9,159 bases of DNA from assembly GCA_964537205.1 (NCBI GenBank), contig CAZHZH010000097.1, positions 1 to 9,159 on the forward strand, read 5' to 3'. The notes under the pieces were generated by a model. It was not told the origin of the DNA. It saw only the letters and a program-made list of their open reading frames with translations, and did no database searches. A program made the position numbers and the translations under genes. The DNA is from Colivivens sp964537205 (GTDB lineage Bacteria > Bacteroidota > Bacteroidia > Bacteroidales > Bacteroidaceae). Below are positions 1-5,985 of the stretch, piece by piece (position 1 is the first letter of the stretch; every line of letters starts with the position of its first letter).

Positions 1-1
1 T

Positions 2-187
2 TTCCGTGTGGAACTGGGTTGCCAGTTCATGGGCAAGATGAAGATTTATCAGAACGACAAGGAGGTTGACTTAAACCAAATCTATCAGGAGACAGGTGAA
101 AAGGCAACTGACAACCTCTCTGACTTCATCGACAAGTTCCAAGTTTATCCAGTGCTGAAGATATCACTGACGGGCAGGATATTCTAA
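2..187 (+). CDS. C-terminal fragment of a probable outer-membrane beta-barrel protein
   Basis: An open frame enters from the left edge and gives 61 residues before a TAA stop; the start lies outside the window. The fragment begins FRVELGCQFMGKMKIYQ and ends KISLTGRIF. The alternating hydrophobic/polar pattern of the last strand and the terminal phenylalanine are what the outer-membrane assembly machinery recognises in beta-barrel proteins, so an outer-membrane location is inferred. The middle section, rich in D, E and K, would be a surface loop or periplasmic turn. No catalytic motif is visible and the exact family cannot be fixed from 61 residues. A stem-loop 25 bases after the stop probably ends its transcript. 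It could also be a soluble protein that happens to end in Phe. Confidence 0.5.
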   Translation, partial: FRVELGCQFMGKMKIYQNDKEVDLNQIYQETGEKATDNLSDFIDKFQVYPVLKISLTGRIF

Positions 188-211
188 ATCATCAAACATC
201 AAGACTTATTC

Positions 212-250
212 AGGTGGGATGCCAGCACGACCAAGCATGGCATTCCACCT
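212..250 (+). terminator. Stem-loop terminator after the partial gene
   Basis: Bases 212-224 pair with 238-250 in a 13-bp stem (one G-U wobble) around a 13-base loop. The stem starts 25 bases after the stop codon of the preceding gene and is followed by a moderately T-rich stretch (TAGTTATTTA). Position and stability fit a transcription terminator. The T tract is weak, so termination may be incomplete. Confidence 0.6.
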
Positions 251-260
251 TAGTTATTTA

Positions 261-424
261 ACCCAAATCGGTCATTAGGCTGTTACGCCCTAACAAACTC
301 TCTTTTTGTCAACTATTTTCTCGTTTTTCGGTTACAATGGAACCCCATTGCGCCCTCAAACCGTAAAAACATCTGCTCTGGAAATATAGTTGTTATCATC
401 ATAACGCTAATGACCGATTTGGGT
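261..424. mobile_element. MITE-like 164-bp element with 18-bp terminal inverted repeats
   Basis: The ends are perfect inverted repeats of 18 bp: 261-278 reads ACCCAAATCGGTCATTAG and 407-424 is its exact reverse complement. Both ends are flanked by TTA (258-260 and 425-427), which looks like a 3-bp target-site duplication; TTA/TAA duplications are known for some IS5-family groups such as IS1031. No transposase fits in 164 bp. The longest inner frame is a 29-codon minus-strand ORF (402 to 313) that could be a relic of a transposase end, but it matches nothing I recognise. The element would have been mobilised in trans. A simple fold-back sequence with a chance TTA on both sides is the alternative. 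Confidence 0.55.
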
Positions 425-573
425 TTAAGATATATGGATTAGACATGTAAATGAATAACCTAACGTGATTACGACGAATGTAGATGTCTGAGGAAATCTA
501 TTCAAAAAATAGCACCTCGCTTTTTCACTAGTCATAAATTGCCCTTGATTTTTTTCATGTGAGAGAAATTTGC

Positions 574-581
574 TATTTTTG
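574..581 (+). promoter_or_regulatory. Bacteroidota-type -7 box upstream of the rhuM-like gene
   Basis: TATTTTTG matches the Bacteroidota -7 consensus TAnnTTTG. It lies 74 bases before the ATG at 656, giving a leader of roughly 70 bases. No well-placed -33 TTTG is visible: the nearest TTG upstream (545-547) is about 26 bases away, longer than usual. The call rests mainly on the -7 match in an AT-rich intergenic region. Confidence 0.4.
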
Positions 582-679
582 TACGGTAAACCTAAAACGC
601 CACAAGAATAACAATGTGAGACGGCAAACGGAAATAGCATATTGATGTAGATGATATGGCAAACAACGAGATACAATTC

Positions 680-709
680 TTATTATACAGCCTTTTATTA
701 TACAGCCTT
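680..709 (+). repeat. 15-bp perfect tandem duplication in the rhuM-like gene
   Basis: The unit TTATTATACAGCCTT occurs twice without a gap (680-694 and 695-709). It adds five codons in frame, so the protein reads LLYSLLLYSL at residues 9-18. Related RhuM proteins normally have one such segment before the conserved helix-turn-helix region. The reading frame is not changed by gain or loss of a unit. Confidence 0.9.
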
Positions 710-860
710 CCCGACGAGGAAGGAATGGTGCAGGTGGTCATCAAGGACGAGACTATCTGGTGCACGCAAAAGGCAATGGCACGGCTGTTCGGTATAGACA
801 AATCGGGCATTAGTCGCCATATAGCCAATATTTTCAAGGAAGGCGAATTGTCGAAAGATA

Positions 861-887
861 CGACAGTTGCAAAAATTGCAACTGTCG
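861..887. repeat. 12-bp perfect hairpin inside the rhuM-like coding region
   Basis: CGACAGTTGCAA (861-872) and its exact reverse complement (876-887) are separated by AAA. The transcript can form a stable hairpin here, within codons for TTVAKIATVV. Coding constraint alone rarely yields 12 perfect pairs, but this may be chance; its role is unknown. Confidence 0.8.
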
Positions 888-1830
888 TGAATCGAGGCAT
901 AAGAGGGGAGGTTAAGGAAGATGTTGAATTCTACAACCTTGACGTTATTATTTCCGTTGGCTATCGCGTCAACTCTGCCAAGGCTACACGTTTTCGTCAA
1001 TGGGCGACAAAGATATTGGGTGAATACATCAGAAAAGGATTCGTGCTTGACGACGACAGGCTGAAGCAGGGTAATGCCGTGTTTGGGAAGGATTACTTCC
1101 GCGAACTGTTTGAAAGGGTTCGCTCTATCCGTGCAAGTGAGCGGCGGATATGGCAACAGATAACTGACATCTATGCCGAGTGCAGTATTGATTATGACAA
1201 GAACTCGCAGACAACACGGGACTTCTACGCCATGGTGTAAAACCGCTTCCACTATGCCATCACCGGACAAACGACCGCTGAGATAATCTACACAAAGGCT
1301 GACCATACGAAGGAACACATGGGATTGACGACGTGGAAGAACTCTCCCAACGGAAGAATCCTGGAGTCGGACGTGTCCATTGCCAAGAACTATCTATCAG
1401 AGCAGGATATTAGAAGGTTGGAACGTGCTGTAACAGGATTCTTTGATTACATTGAAGACCTCATTGATCGTGAGAACACCTTCAATATGTCGCAGTTCTC
1501 TGACAGCGTGAACAAGTTCTTGGCCTTCCGCAACTATAAGATTTTGCCCGACAAAGGCAAAATATCCACCATCGACGCAAAAGCGGAAGCCGAGCAGGAA
1601 TATGACGTCTTTAATAAGACACAGAAGATAGATTCGGATTTCGACAAAGAAGTAAGGGGATTGTTGAGCGGCAAATAGCCTGTTTCCCACTTCACGCCTG
1701 CGATTAGCGACCTTTCCAAACAAACTTAATGACGTGAGCTTGGCTGAATAATAGCCATGACTGCTTGTGTCTGTTGCTATATTCACGTTCTTATATTGCA
1801 ATCACGTTATGCCGTAGTGCCTTCCCCTTT

Positions 1831-1918
1831 TCGTTCAGCCAAGGCTGAACGGTGCATGAAACAGCATTACTTTGCCAACGAAACTGCATTCGTTGACCGT
1901 TCAGCCTTGGCTGAACGA
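1831..1918. repeat. REPIN-like pair of inverted palindromic repeats
   Basis: A 23-bp sequence at 1831-1853 recurs as its exact reverse complement at 1896-1918. Each copy is itself palindromic, with 9-bp arms CGTTCAGCC/GGCTGAACG around a 2-base centre. Between them lies a third hairpin, CAACGAA (1876-1882) pairing with TTCGTTG (1889-1895). Two palindromic units in opposite orientation with a short spacer is the layout of REP doublets (BIME/REPIN), which are spread by RAYT transposases in other bacteria. No RAYT gene is in the window. A terminator for the rhuM-like gene is a less likely reading, since the unit starts about 150 bases after the stop and has no T tract. Confidence 0.7.
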
Positions 1919-2186
1919 TAACCGGATGTGGCAGCGGTAAACGACGTGGGCGGATTGTGCTACTGTTTTGCAGTGCAAAGACGCTGTCCTCTTCTGGATT
2001 GAACGAATAAGTCGACTGTTATTTCATCATGGTGTAGATGGTCTTATAGATGCCTGTTGCGTATGCTGTTAGCGAGGTTGTCGACATTGAATGTTAAATA
2101 AAATCATCGCTCACGAAGCAATTTATTAACTGGCGGGTTGTTTGCCATTGGTCTGTGCAAAGTGTGCAATTGCATAAAAATATGCG

Positions 2187-2240
2187 CCCAACTGGTTTTT
2201 TTGAAAAATCCAGTTGGGAAAAAATTTTTTCCCAGTTGGG
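2187..2240. repeat. Nested palindrome cluster with competing hairpins
   Basis: CCCAACTGG (2187-2195) can pair with CCAGTTGGG at 2210-2218 or with the second copy of it at 2232-2240. Bases 2215-2234 form a perfect 20-bp palindrome (TGGG, six A, six T, CCCA) that uses part of both right arms. The folds therefore exclude each other. The unit sits about 570 bases before the methyltransferase gene, too far for an obvious leader. It could be a small repeat element or a bidirectional terminator-like structure. Confidence 0.75.
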
Positions 2241-2582
2241 TAATTTTACGGGGTAGGTAAACGTGTTTGAAGTGGAATGCGAGTGTGCAGTTTTTTGTTA
2301 GTCTGCATGGTTTGATGACGATGCAGCAATATGCGAAATAATTTGTACGATTTTAAAGGATGCTTGGGCTTGCCGAACTCCTGCATTGTTCATTCTGCCG
2401 ATAGGCGATGGAACAGCGGATTTAAAAATGAACATACCAATTGCCCCACAGTCACGCTCATTGCACTATATCTGTACTGCATGGTGCCACACTGAGTGGC
2501 TATCCTCATCGATACAAACTATTTGGTCTGTTAATGCGCCAGATGCCAAGTCGCCGTTTGCCTTTAGGAAAATGGTAGTCCG

Positions 2583-2605
2583 CTTAAAGGTTTGTTCCCT
2601 TTAAG
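2583..2605. repeat. 8-bp stem-loop in the intergenic region
   Basis: CTTAAAGG (2583-2590) pairs perfectly with CCTTTAAG (2598-2605) around a 7-base loop. There is no adjacent T run, so it is a weak terminator candidate; the role is unknown. Confidence 0.5.
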
Positions 2606-2776
2606 AACTCATGCCCTGGAAGTGCCCGCCCCATGTCTCGGAAGAATCTGTTCAATGTCCCTTTGGGTTTATGTCAGAGTTTTGATTTCTCAATACATGT
2701 AGATTATAAAACAGTGAAAACATTAATAATACGAACAAAATAAGATGAATCAAATGTGTGTCTGAATTATTTTTTA

Positions 2777-2784
2777 TAACTTTG
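2777..2784 (+). promoter_or_regulatory. Bacteroidota-type -7 box of the restriction-modification operon
   Basis: TAACTTTG fits TAnnTTTG exactly and lies in an AT-rich stretch. Transcription would start near 2790, only about 20 bases before the ATG at 2810. A clear -33 TTTG is missing: at the expected distance only TGTGTG (2755-2760) is present. This promoter supports use of the upstream ATG at 2810 but would also serve the ATG at 2900. Confidence 0.5.
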
Positions 2785-2809
2785 CATACTGAACAACTGA
2801 AAGGTACGA

Positions 2810-3910
2810 ATGATTTATCCAAACAACGAAGTAAGAACACATGTTCCAAAAGCATTGAACCTGTTCAATGTCAAAAAGGACGTGACGTACTCGAATGGTA
2901 TGCCCAATATCGTATCCTTGTTTTCGGGTTGCGGAGGCTTAGACCTCGGATTTGAAATGGCGGGGTTTCACGTCATGTGGGCAAATGAATTTGATAAAGA
3001 CATTTGGGCTACTTATCGGTACAACCATAAAGACACGGTTCTTGATACACGGTCGGTAACTGAAATAGACGCGTCTGAGATTCCTGATTGTGAAGGAATA
3101 ATAGGAGGACCTCCATGCCAATCATGGAGCATTGGCGGTTCTATGCGAGGACTGGATGATAAACGAGGGCAACTCTTTTGGGACTACATACGCATTATCA
3201 ACGATAAAAGACCAAAGTTCTTCGTTGTTGAGAACGTGCAAGGGATGTTGTTGGAACGGTATGGAACAGCTTTGAAAGACTTTATCGATGCTTTTGGCAA
3301 GGCTGGTGGAGGTTATGACATTACTTTCCAATTGGTCAACGCAGCCGACTATGGAGTACCTGAGGACAGAAAGAGGGTCTTTTTTATCGGGTTCAGAAAG
3401 GACTTGAATGTTAAATATGACTTTCCAAGGCCAACTACTCCGGAAGGAAAACGTAAAACATTGAGAGACGCTATTGGCAATCTTGCGGACATACAGCCCT
3501 TGGGATTCCCTAATGGAATAAATCAGAGTGGTAAATGGAATGAGCAGATACCTAACCACGAATATATGACGGGTGGATTCTCGTCAATATTCCTTTCACG
3601 CAACCGCATACGACGTTGGGATCAAGTGTCATTCACAATACAGGCCAGCGGACGACAGGCTCCACTGCATCCCCAAGCTCCTGACATGCTAAAGATAGAC
3701 AATGACCACAGGATATTCGTGCCGGGGAAGGAAAAGCTATATCGCAGGCTTTCTGTCCGTGAGATAGCGCGTATCCAGACATTTCCCGATAGTTTTATAT
3801 TTAAGTATAACAACATAAATACTGGCTACAAAATGATAGGTAATGCCGTGCCAGTGAACTTGGCACGTGTGGTAGCACAATCAATATTGCCCTACATCAA
3901 AGAACAGTAA
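2810..3910 (+). CDS. DNA (cytosine-5-)-methyltransferase, M.HaeIII-like
   Basis: Transfers a methyl group from S-adenosylmethionine to C5 of cytosine, protecting host DNA from the partner nuclease. The 366 residues hold the C5-MTase motifs in order: motif I LFSGCGGLDLGF (37-48, cofactor), motif IV GGPPCQSWS (99-107, catalytic Cys103), motif VI ENV (141-143), motif VIII NAADYGVPEDRKRVFFIG (177-194), a target-recognition region about 195-310, then RRLSVREIARIQTFPD (312-327) and motif X YKMIGNAVPVNLA (340-352). From memory the sequence follows M.HaeIII closely, including IIGGPPCQSWS, GFRK, IFLSRNR, QASGRQ and LHPQAP, so GGCC is the inferred target, with the inner C modified. M.HaeIII starts at the equivalent of Met31 (ATG 2900), so residues 1-30 may be an extension or the real start may be 2900. 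All key residues are present. The gene leads a two-gene operon with the endonuclease and looks more AT-rich by eye than the barrel genes, which fits transfer. Confidence 0.95.
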   Translation: MIYPNNEVRTHVPKALNLFNVKKDVTYSNGMPNIVSLFSGCGGLDLGFEMAGFHVMWANEFDKDIWATYRYNHKDTVLDTRSVTEIDASEIPDCEGIIGGPPCQSWSIGGSMRGLDDKRGQLFWDYIRIINDKRPKFFVVENVQGMLLERYGTALKDFIDAFGKAGGGYDITFQLVNAADYGVPEDRKRVFFIGFRKDLNVKYDFPRPTTPEGKRKTLRDAIGNLADIQPLGFPNGINQSGKWNEQIPNHEYMTGGFSSIFLSRNRIRRWDQVSFTIQASGRQAPLHPQAPDMLKIDNDHRIFVPGKEKLYRRLSVREIARIQTFPDSFIFKYNNINTGYKMIGNAVPVNLARVVAQSILPYIKEQ

Positions 3911-3911
3911 T

Positions 3912-4886
3912 ATGGCAAATGGAAATCAAGTAAAGAATGGCAAGTCCTTTGAATACGCTTTGGCAAATGAATTTTACCAAAGGCTTACTTCGATGGGACT
4001 TAATGTCGAATTAGTAGAGGATGCTACATTGCTTACTTGTAAAGGCTATTATGAAGAATTCCCCACAGAACAACAAGACGCGTTCAGCTCATCTGCACGT
4101 GCAACAATAGAAACTATGCTGAAAATTGAGCCGGGATTAAGAGCACAAAGAGACGATAACGATAAGTTGATTATCAGACTGGCAAAAGACAGTGAGGGGC
4201 AAAGGGGCGATGTTAGAGATATTGTATTCTCACGTCCGTCAGCAAATTGGGAAATGGGGTTCTCTGCGAAGAATAACAACGATGCAGTTAAACATTCACG
4301 ATTGAGTGAAACGCTTGATTTTGGAAAAGAATGGCTTGACATACATTGTTCTCAGGATTATTGGGCTGAAATAAGCAAATCGTTCAATTACATTGATAAT
4401 ATAATTGAGCAACAGGGTGCTGTTGAATGGAGCAGTCTTGGGAAAGACAAAGAAATCGAAGTTTACATACCAATACTCAAGGCATTCCAAAAGGAAATGT
4501 TGAAAATAAACCAACACAACAAAGGTGTTCCGGCAAAATTAATCTCCTATCTTATAGGAAAGGAGCCTTTCTATAAAATCATAAAAGATGACAAGGACAA
4601 TCTTGTCATAGTGAAGGCATTTAACATCGGAGGAAAACTCAACCAGAGCGTCAATGGCATGAGATCAATATATAAGGTAGAGCGAATAAACCTGCCAACC
4701 AGAGTTATAGAGTTTGATTTCAAAAATAGAAGTACAACAACACTAATCATGACACTTGATAGGGGATGGGCAGTTTCGTTTAGGCTCCATAACGCGGACA
4801 AGAAGCTTGAACACAGTGTCAAATTTGATATCCGATTGATAGGCAATCCACCTGTTTTGTTCTCGCAATATTTGTTTCAAGAATAA
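3912..4886 (+). CDS. HaeIII-family type II restriction endonuclease
   Basis: Predicted to cut unmethylated DNA, by homology at GGCC, as partner of the preceding methyltransferase. The 324 residues match the HaeIII endonuclease family (Pfam RE_HaeIII) along their length as far as I recall it: GKSFEYALANEFY near the N-terminus, GDVRDIVFSRPSANWEMGFS (99-118) continuing into K120 and KHSRLSETLDFG (127-138), YIPILKAF (185-192), and the C-terminal GWAVSFRLHNA (285-295) and KFDIRLIG (304-311). Asp100/Asp103, Glu114 and Lys120 are the likely metal-binding and catalytic residues of a PD-(D/E)XK-like fold; this assignment is inferred. The ATG lies one base after the methyltransferase stop (TAATATG), so its translation is probably coupled to the methyltransferase, giving protection before cutting. 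No controller-protein gene is present. Length is normal for the family and the frame is intact. No strong terminator follows. Confidence 0.92.
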   Translation: MANGNQVKNGKSFEYALANEFYQRLTSMGLNVELVEDATLLTCKGYYEEFPTEQQDAFSSSARATIETMLKIEPGLRAQRDDNDKLIIRLAKDSEGQRGDVRDIVFSRPSANWEMGFSAKNNNDAVKHSRLSETLDFGKEWLDIHCSQDYWAEISKSFNYIDNIIEQQGAVEWSSLGKDKEIEVYIPILKAFQKEMLKINQHNKGVPAKLISYLIGKEPFYKIIKDDKDNLVIVKAFNIGGKLNQSVNGMRSIYKVERINLPTRVIEFDFKNRSTTTLIMTLDRGWAVSFRLHNADKKLEHSVKFDIRLIGNPPVLFSQYLFQE

Positions 4887-5143
4887 AGATATGGATTGAA
4901 AGAGCAAATTCTGATGGTAGAAAAGCGGAATGCTGATAGATTGGCATGAGCATGATGGATAAGCGTCAGTTGTTGTTTAGTAGCCAGTCGGTTGCAAGTA
5001 CACGGGTGGATGGTGAGTCCATCTACTTGTATATCACATGGCTCACCTGCCGGCATCACCAATGTAAGGTCGGTGCAGTGGGTGGCTTTGGAACCTTTCA
5101 ACAGTCCGCCAACCTCACAAAACACTAAACGTATGAAGATAAG

Positions 5144-5671
5144 ATGACAGAGAAGAAGATAACCTCAAGGAATGGTATAAATGACCGGGAATTGATGGGG
5201 CTGTACCAGACTGCCTTTCCAAGAGCCGAGCGGATTTCATGGAAGGAGCTGATGCGCCTCACCGATGAGATGCCGCTTGACTTTACCGCCTACTATGACG
5301 GTGATAAATTTACCGGCTTCACTATTGTATATCCTTATAGGTCATACAATTGGTTTTGGTATTTCGCCGTGAGTGAAGGAATGAGAGGACAAGGTCGTGG
5401 CCAGCAAATACTCAGTCATATAATAAGGCGGTATGGCGACAAAAAACTGATCCTCGACATGGAAGCTCCCGACCAGCCAGATGCGGGAAATAAGGAGCAA
5501 AGACTTCGCAGGACAAACTTCTATGTCCGCAACGGTTTCCATGACACTCATGCCCACAGAACATACGATGGAATAGAATACACCATTATGATGCTTGGCG
5601 AGGGAACTTTTACAGATAAGGACTACAGCGACATCATAAACGATATGATGCGCTTCTGGACACCGGATTAA
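5144..5671 (+). CDS. GNAT-family N-acetyltransferase
   Basis: Predicted cytoplasmic enzyme that transfers an acetyl group from acetyl-CoA to an amine; the substrate cannot be told from sequence. The 175 residues show the GNAT core: strand FWYFAVSEGMRGQGRGQQIL (71-90), with the acetyl-CoA pyrophosphate loop R81-G-Q-G-R-G86, and motif B RRTNFYVRNGFHDT (122-135), with the aromatic and GF residues usual near the end of the fold. It lacks a signal peptide or membrane segment. ATG 5144 is preceded by a weak AAGATAAG. It lies 257 bases after the endonuclease in the same direction, with no obvious promoter box or terminator between, so co-transcription is possible but unproven. Nothing links it functionally to restriction-modification; it may be cargo of the same island or an ordinary chromosomal gene. 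Confidence 0.88.
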   Translation: MTEKKITSRNGINDRELMGLYQTAFPRAERISWKELMRLTDEMPLDFTAYYDGDKFTGFTIVYPYRSYNWFWYFAVSEGMRGQGRGQQILSHIIRRYGDKKLILDMEAPDQPDAGNKEQRLRRTNFYVRNGFHDTHAHRTYDGIEYTIMMLGEGTFTDKDYSDIINDMMRFWTPD

Positions 5672-5985
5672 ACGGAGGTAGTGAAGAGAACAATCATATC
5701 ATTCATACCCCTGCCAATATTCATGACGGTCTCTACCTAAAGCTTCATCTCATGCTAGAAGCACAAACTCCGTAACCCGACCTTCCGTAGACTCATTGAA
5801 ACGACGCTGGCACGAGATTGCCGACTGCACCGGCAAAATGAAATTAGACCTCCCACATTATTCCGAAGACTGTCAATATACGAAAATAGGAGATAAACAC
5901 CTACAATTAGTGTTTACCTCCTATTCGATTATTTCTCAAAAAAAGTTTTAGCGGACACCAATAATAAGGCACACTGGCTGGACTC
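5672..5985. other. Convergent intergenic region with terminator
   Basis: This 314-base stretch separates the plus-strand acetyltransferase gene from the minus-strand barrel gene, whose 3' ends face each other. Its main feature is the stem-loop at 5885-5925. A 45-codon plus-strand open stretch without start (5759-5896) reads arginine-rich (NPTFRRLIETTLARDCRL) and may be a decayed gene end; it runs into the terminator and I do not call it a gene. Confidence 0.6.
5885..5925 (-). terminator. Strong, probably bidirectional terminator
   Basis: AATAGGAG (5885-5892) pairs with CTCCTATT (5918-5925) and, after one A-C mismatch, TAAACAC (5894-5900) pairs with GTGTTTA (5910-5916), leaving a 9-base loop. 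On the minus strand the stem is followed by TTTTCG, a short U tract 60 bases after the barrel gene stop. On the plus strand it lies about 210 bases after the acetyltransferase stop with a weaker T-rich tail (CGATTATTTC). It serves convergent genes and could stop transcription both ways. Confidence 0.75.

Larger units (their letters stand above)
656..1678 (+). pseudogene. RhuM-family (virulence protein RhuM) gene interrupted by one in-frame stop
   Basis: One reading frame of 341 codons runs from ATG 656 to TAG 1678 and is broken only by TAA at 1238-1240 (codon 195). The part before the stop (194 residues) has the N-terminal features of RhuM proteins: DETIWCTQKAMARLFGIDKS near residues 31-50, a helix-turn-helix-like part, then FYNLDVIISVGYRVNSAKA (92-110), FRQWATKILGEYIRKGFVLD and RASERRIWQQITDIYA. 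The frame after the stop resumes with NRFHYAITGQTTAEIIY and MGLTTWKNSPNG and ends SDFDKEVRGLLSGK, all usual for the second half of the family. Relatives commonly read FYATVQNK at the stop, so a CAA-to-TAA change is the simplest explanation. Total length (340 with the stop read through) matches the family. RhuM is named from a Salmonella pathogenicity island; its biochemical role is not established, and in Bacteroidota it often sits beside restriction-modification genes. It may give a 194-residue truncated product, or a sequencing error is possible. Confidence 0.85.
1679..2776. other. Long intergenic stretch without a credible gene
   Basis: About 1.1 kb between the rhuM-like gene and the methyltransferase promoter. 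No frame on either strand has a good start, family motif or useful length. It contains the REPIN-like pair at 1831-1918, the hairpin cluster at 2187-2240, a 10-bp palindrome TGCAATTGCA (2165-2174), a 6-bp hairpin CTGCAT/ATGCAG near 2313-2336 and the stem-loop at 2583-2605. Two short coding-like remnants on the minus strand (2019-2087, and an open stretch without Met at 2466-2600) may be decayed gene ends, but no product can be named. The composition becomes AT-rich towards 2700-2780, as expected ahead of a promoter. Confidence 0.7.

Noticed and set aside
698..1318. 206-codon minus-strand open frame opposite the rhuM-like gene
   Set aside because: It is antisense to a frame with clear RhuM motifs, and its own translation has no recognisable domain.
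1831..1918. CRISPR array
   Set aside because: Only two copies, in inverted rather than direct orientation, and no cas genes.
2019..2087. 22-codon minus-strand ORF ending YKTIYTMMK
   Set aside because: Too short and without regulatory signals; at most the tail of a lost gene.
2386..2604. 72-codon plus-strand frame in the intergenic region
   Set aside because: It would need a TTG start, has no ribosome-binding site or promoter, and no family resemblance. A competing reading exists on the other strand.
2652..2855. 67-codon minus-strand frame
   Set aside because: It overlaps the R-M promoter and the methyltransferase start, and its hydrophobic run is a by-product of AT-rich sequence.
5012..5047. 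Hairpin GGTGAG/CTCACC as a riboswitch or terminator ahead of the acetyltransferase
   Set aside because: Short bulged stem with a long loop, no T tract and no known riboswitch core.
4877..5125. 82-codon minus-strand frame (and a 60-codon plus-strand frame) between the endonuclease and acetyltransferase genes
   Set aside because: No domain, start signal or promoter. The segment DLTLVMPAGEPCDIQVDG looks protein-like, so a decayed gene is possible, but this cannot be supported.
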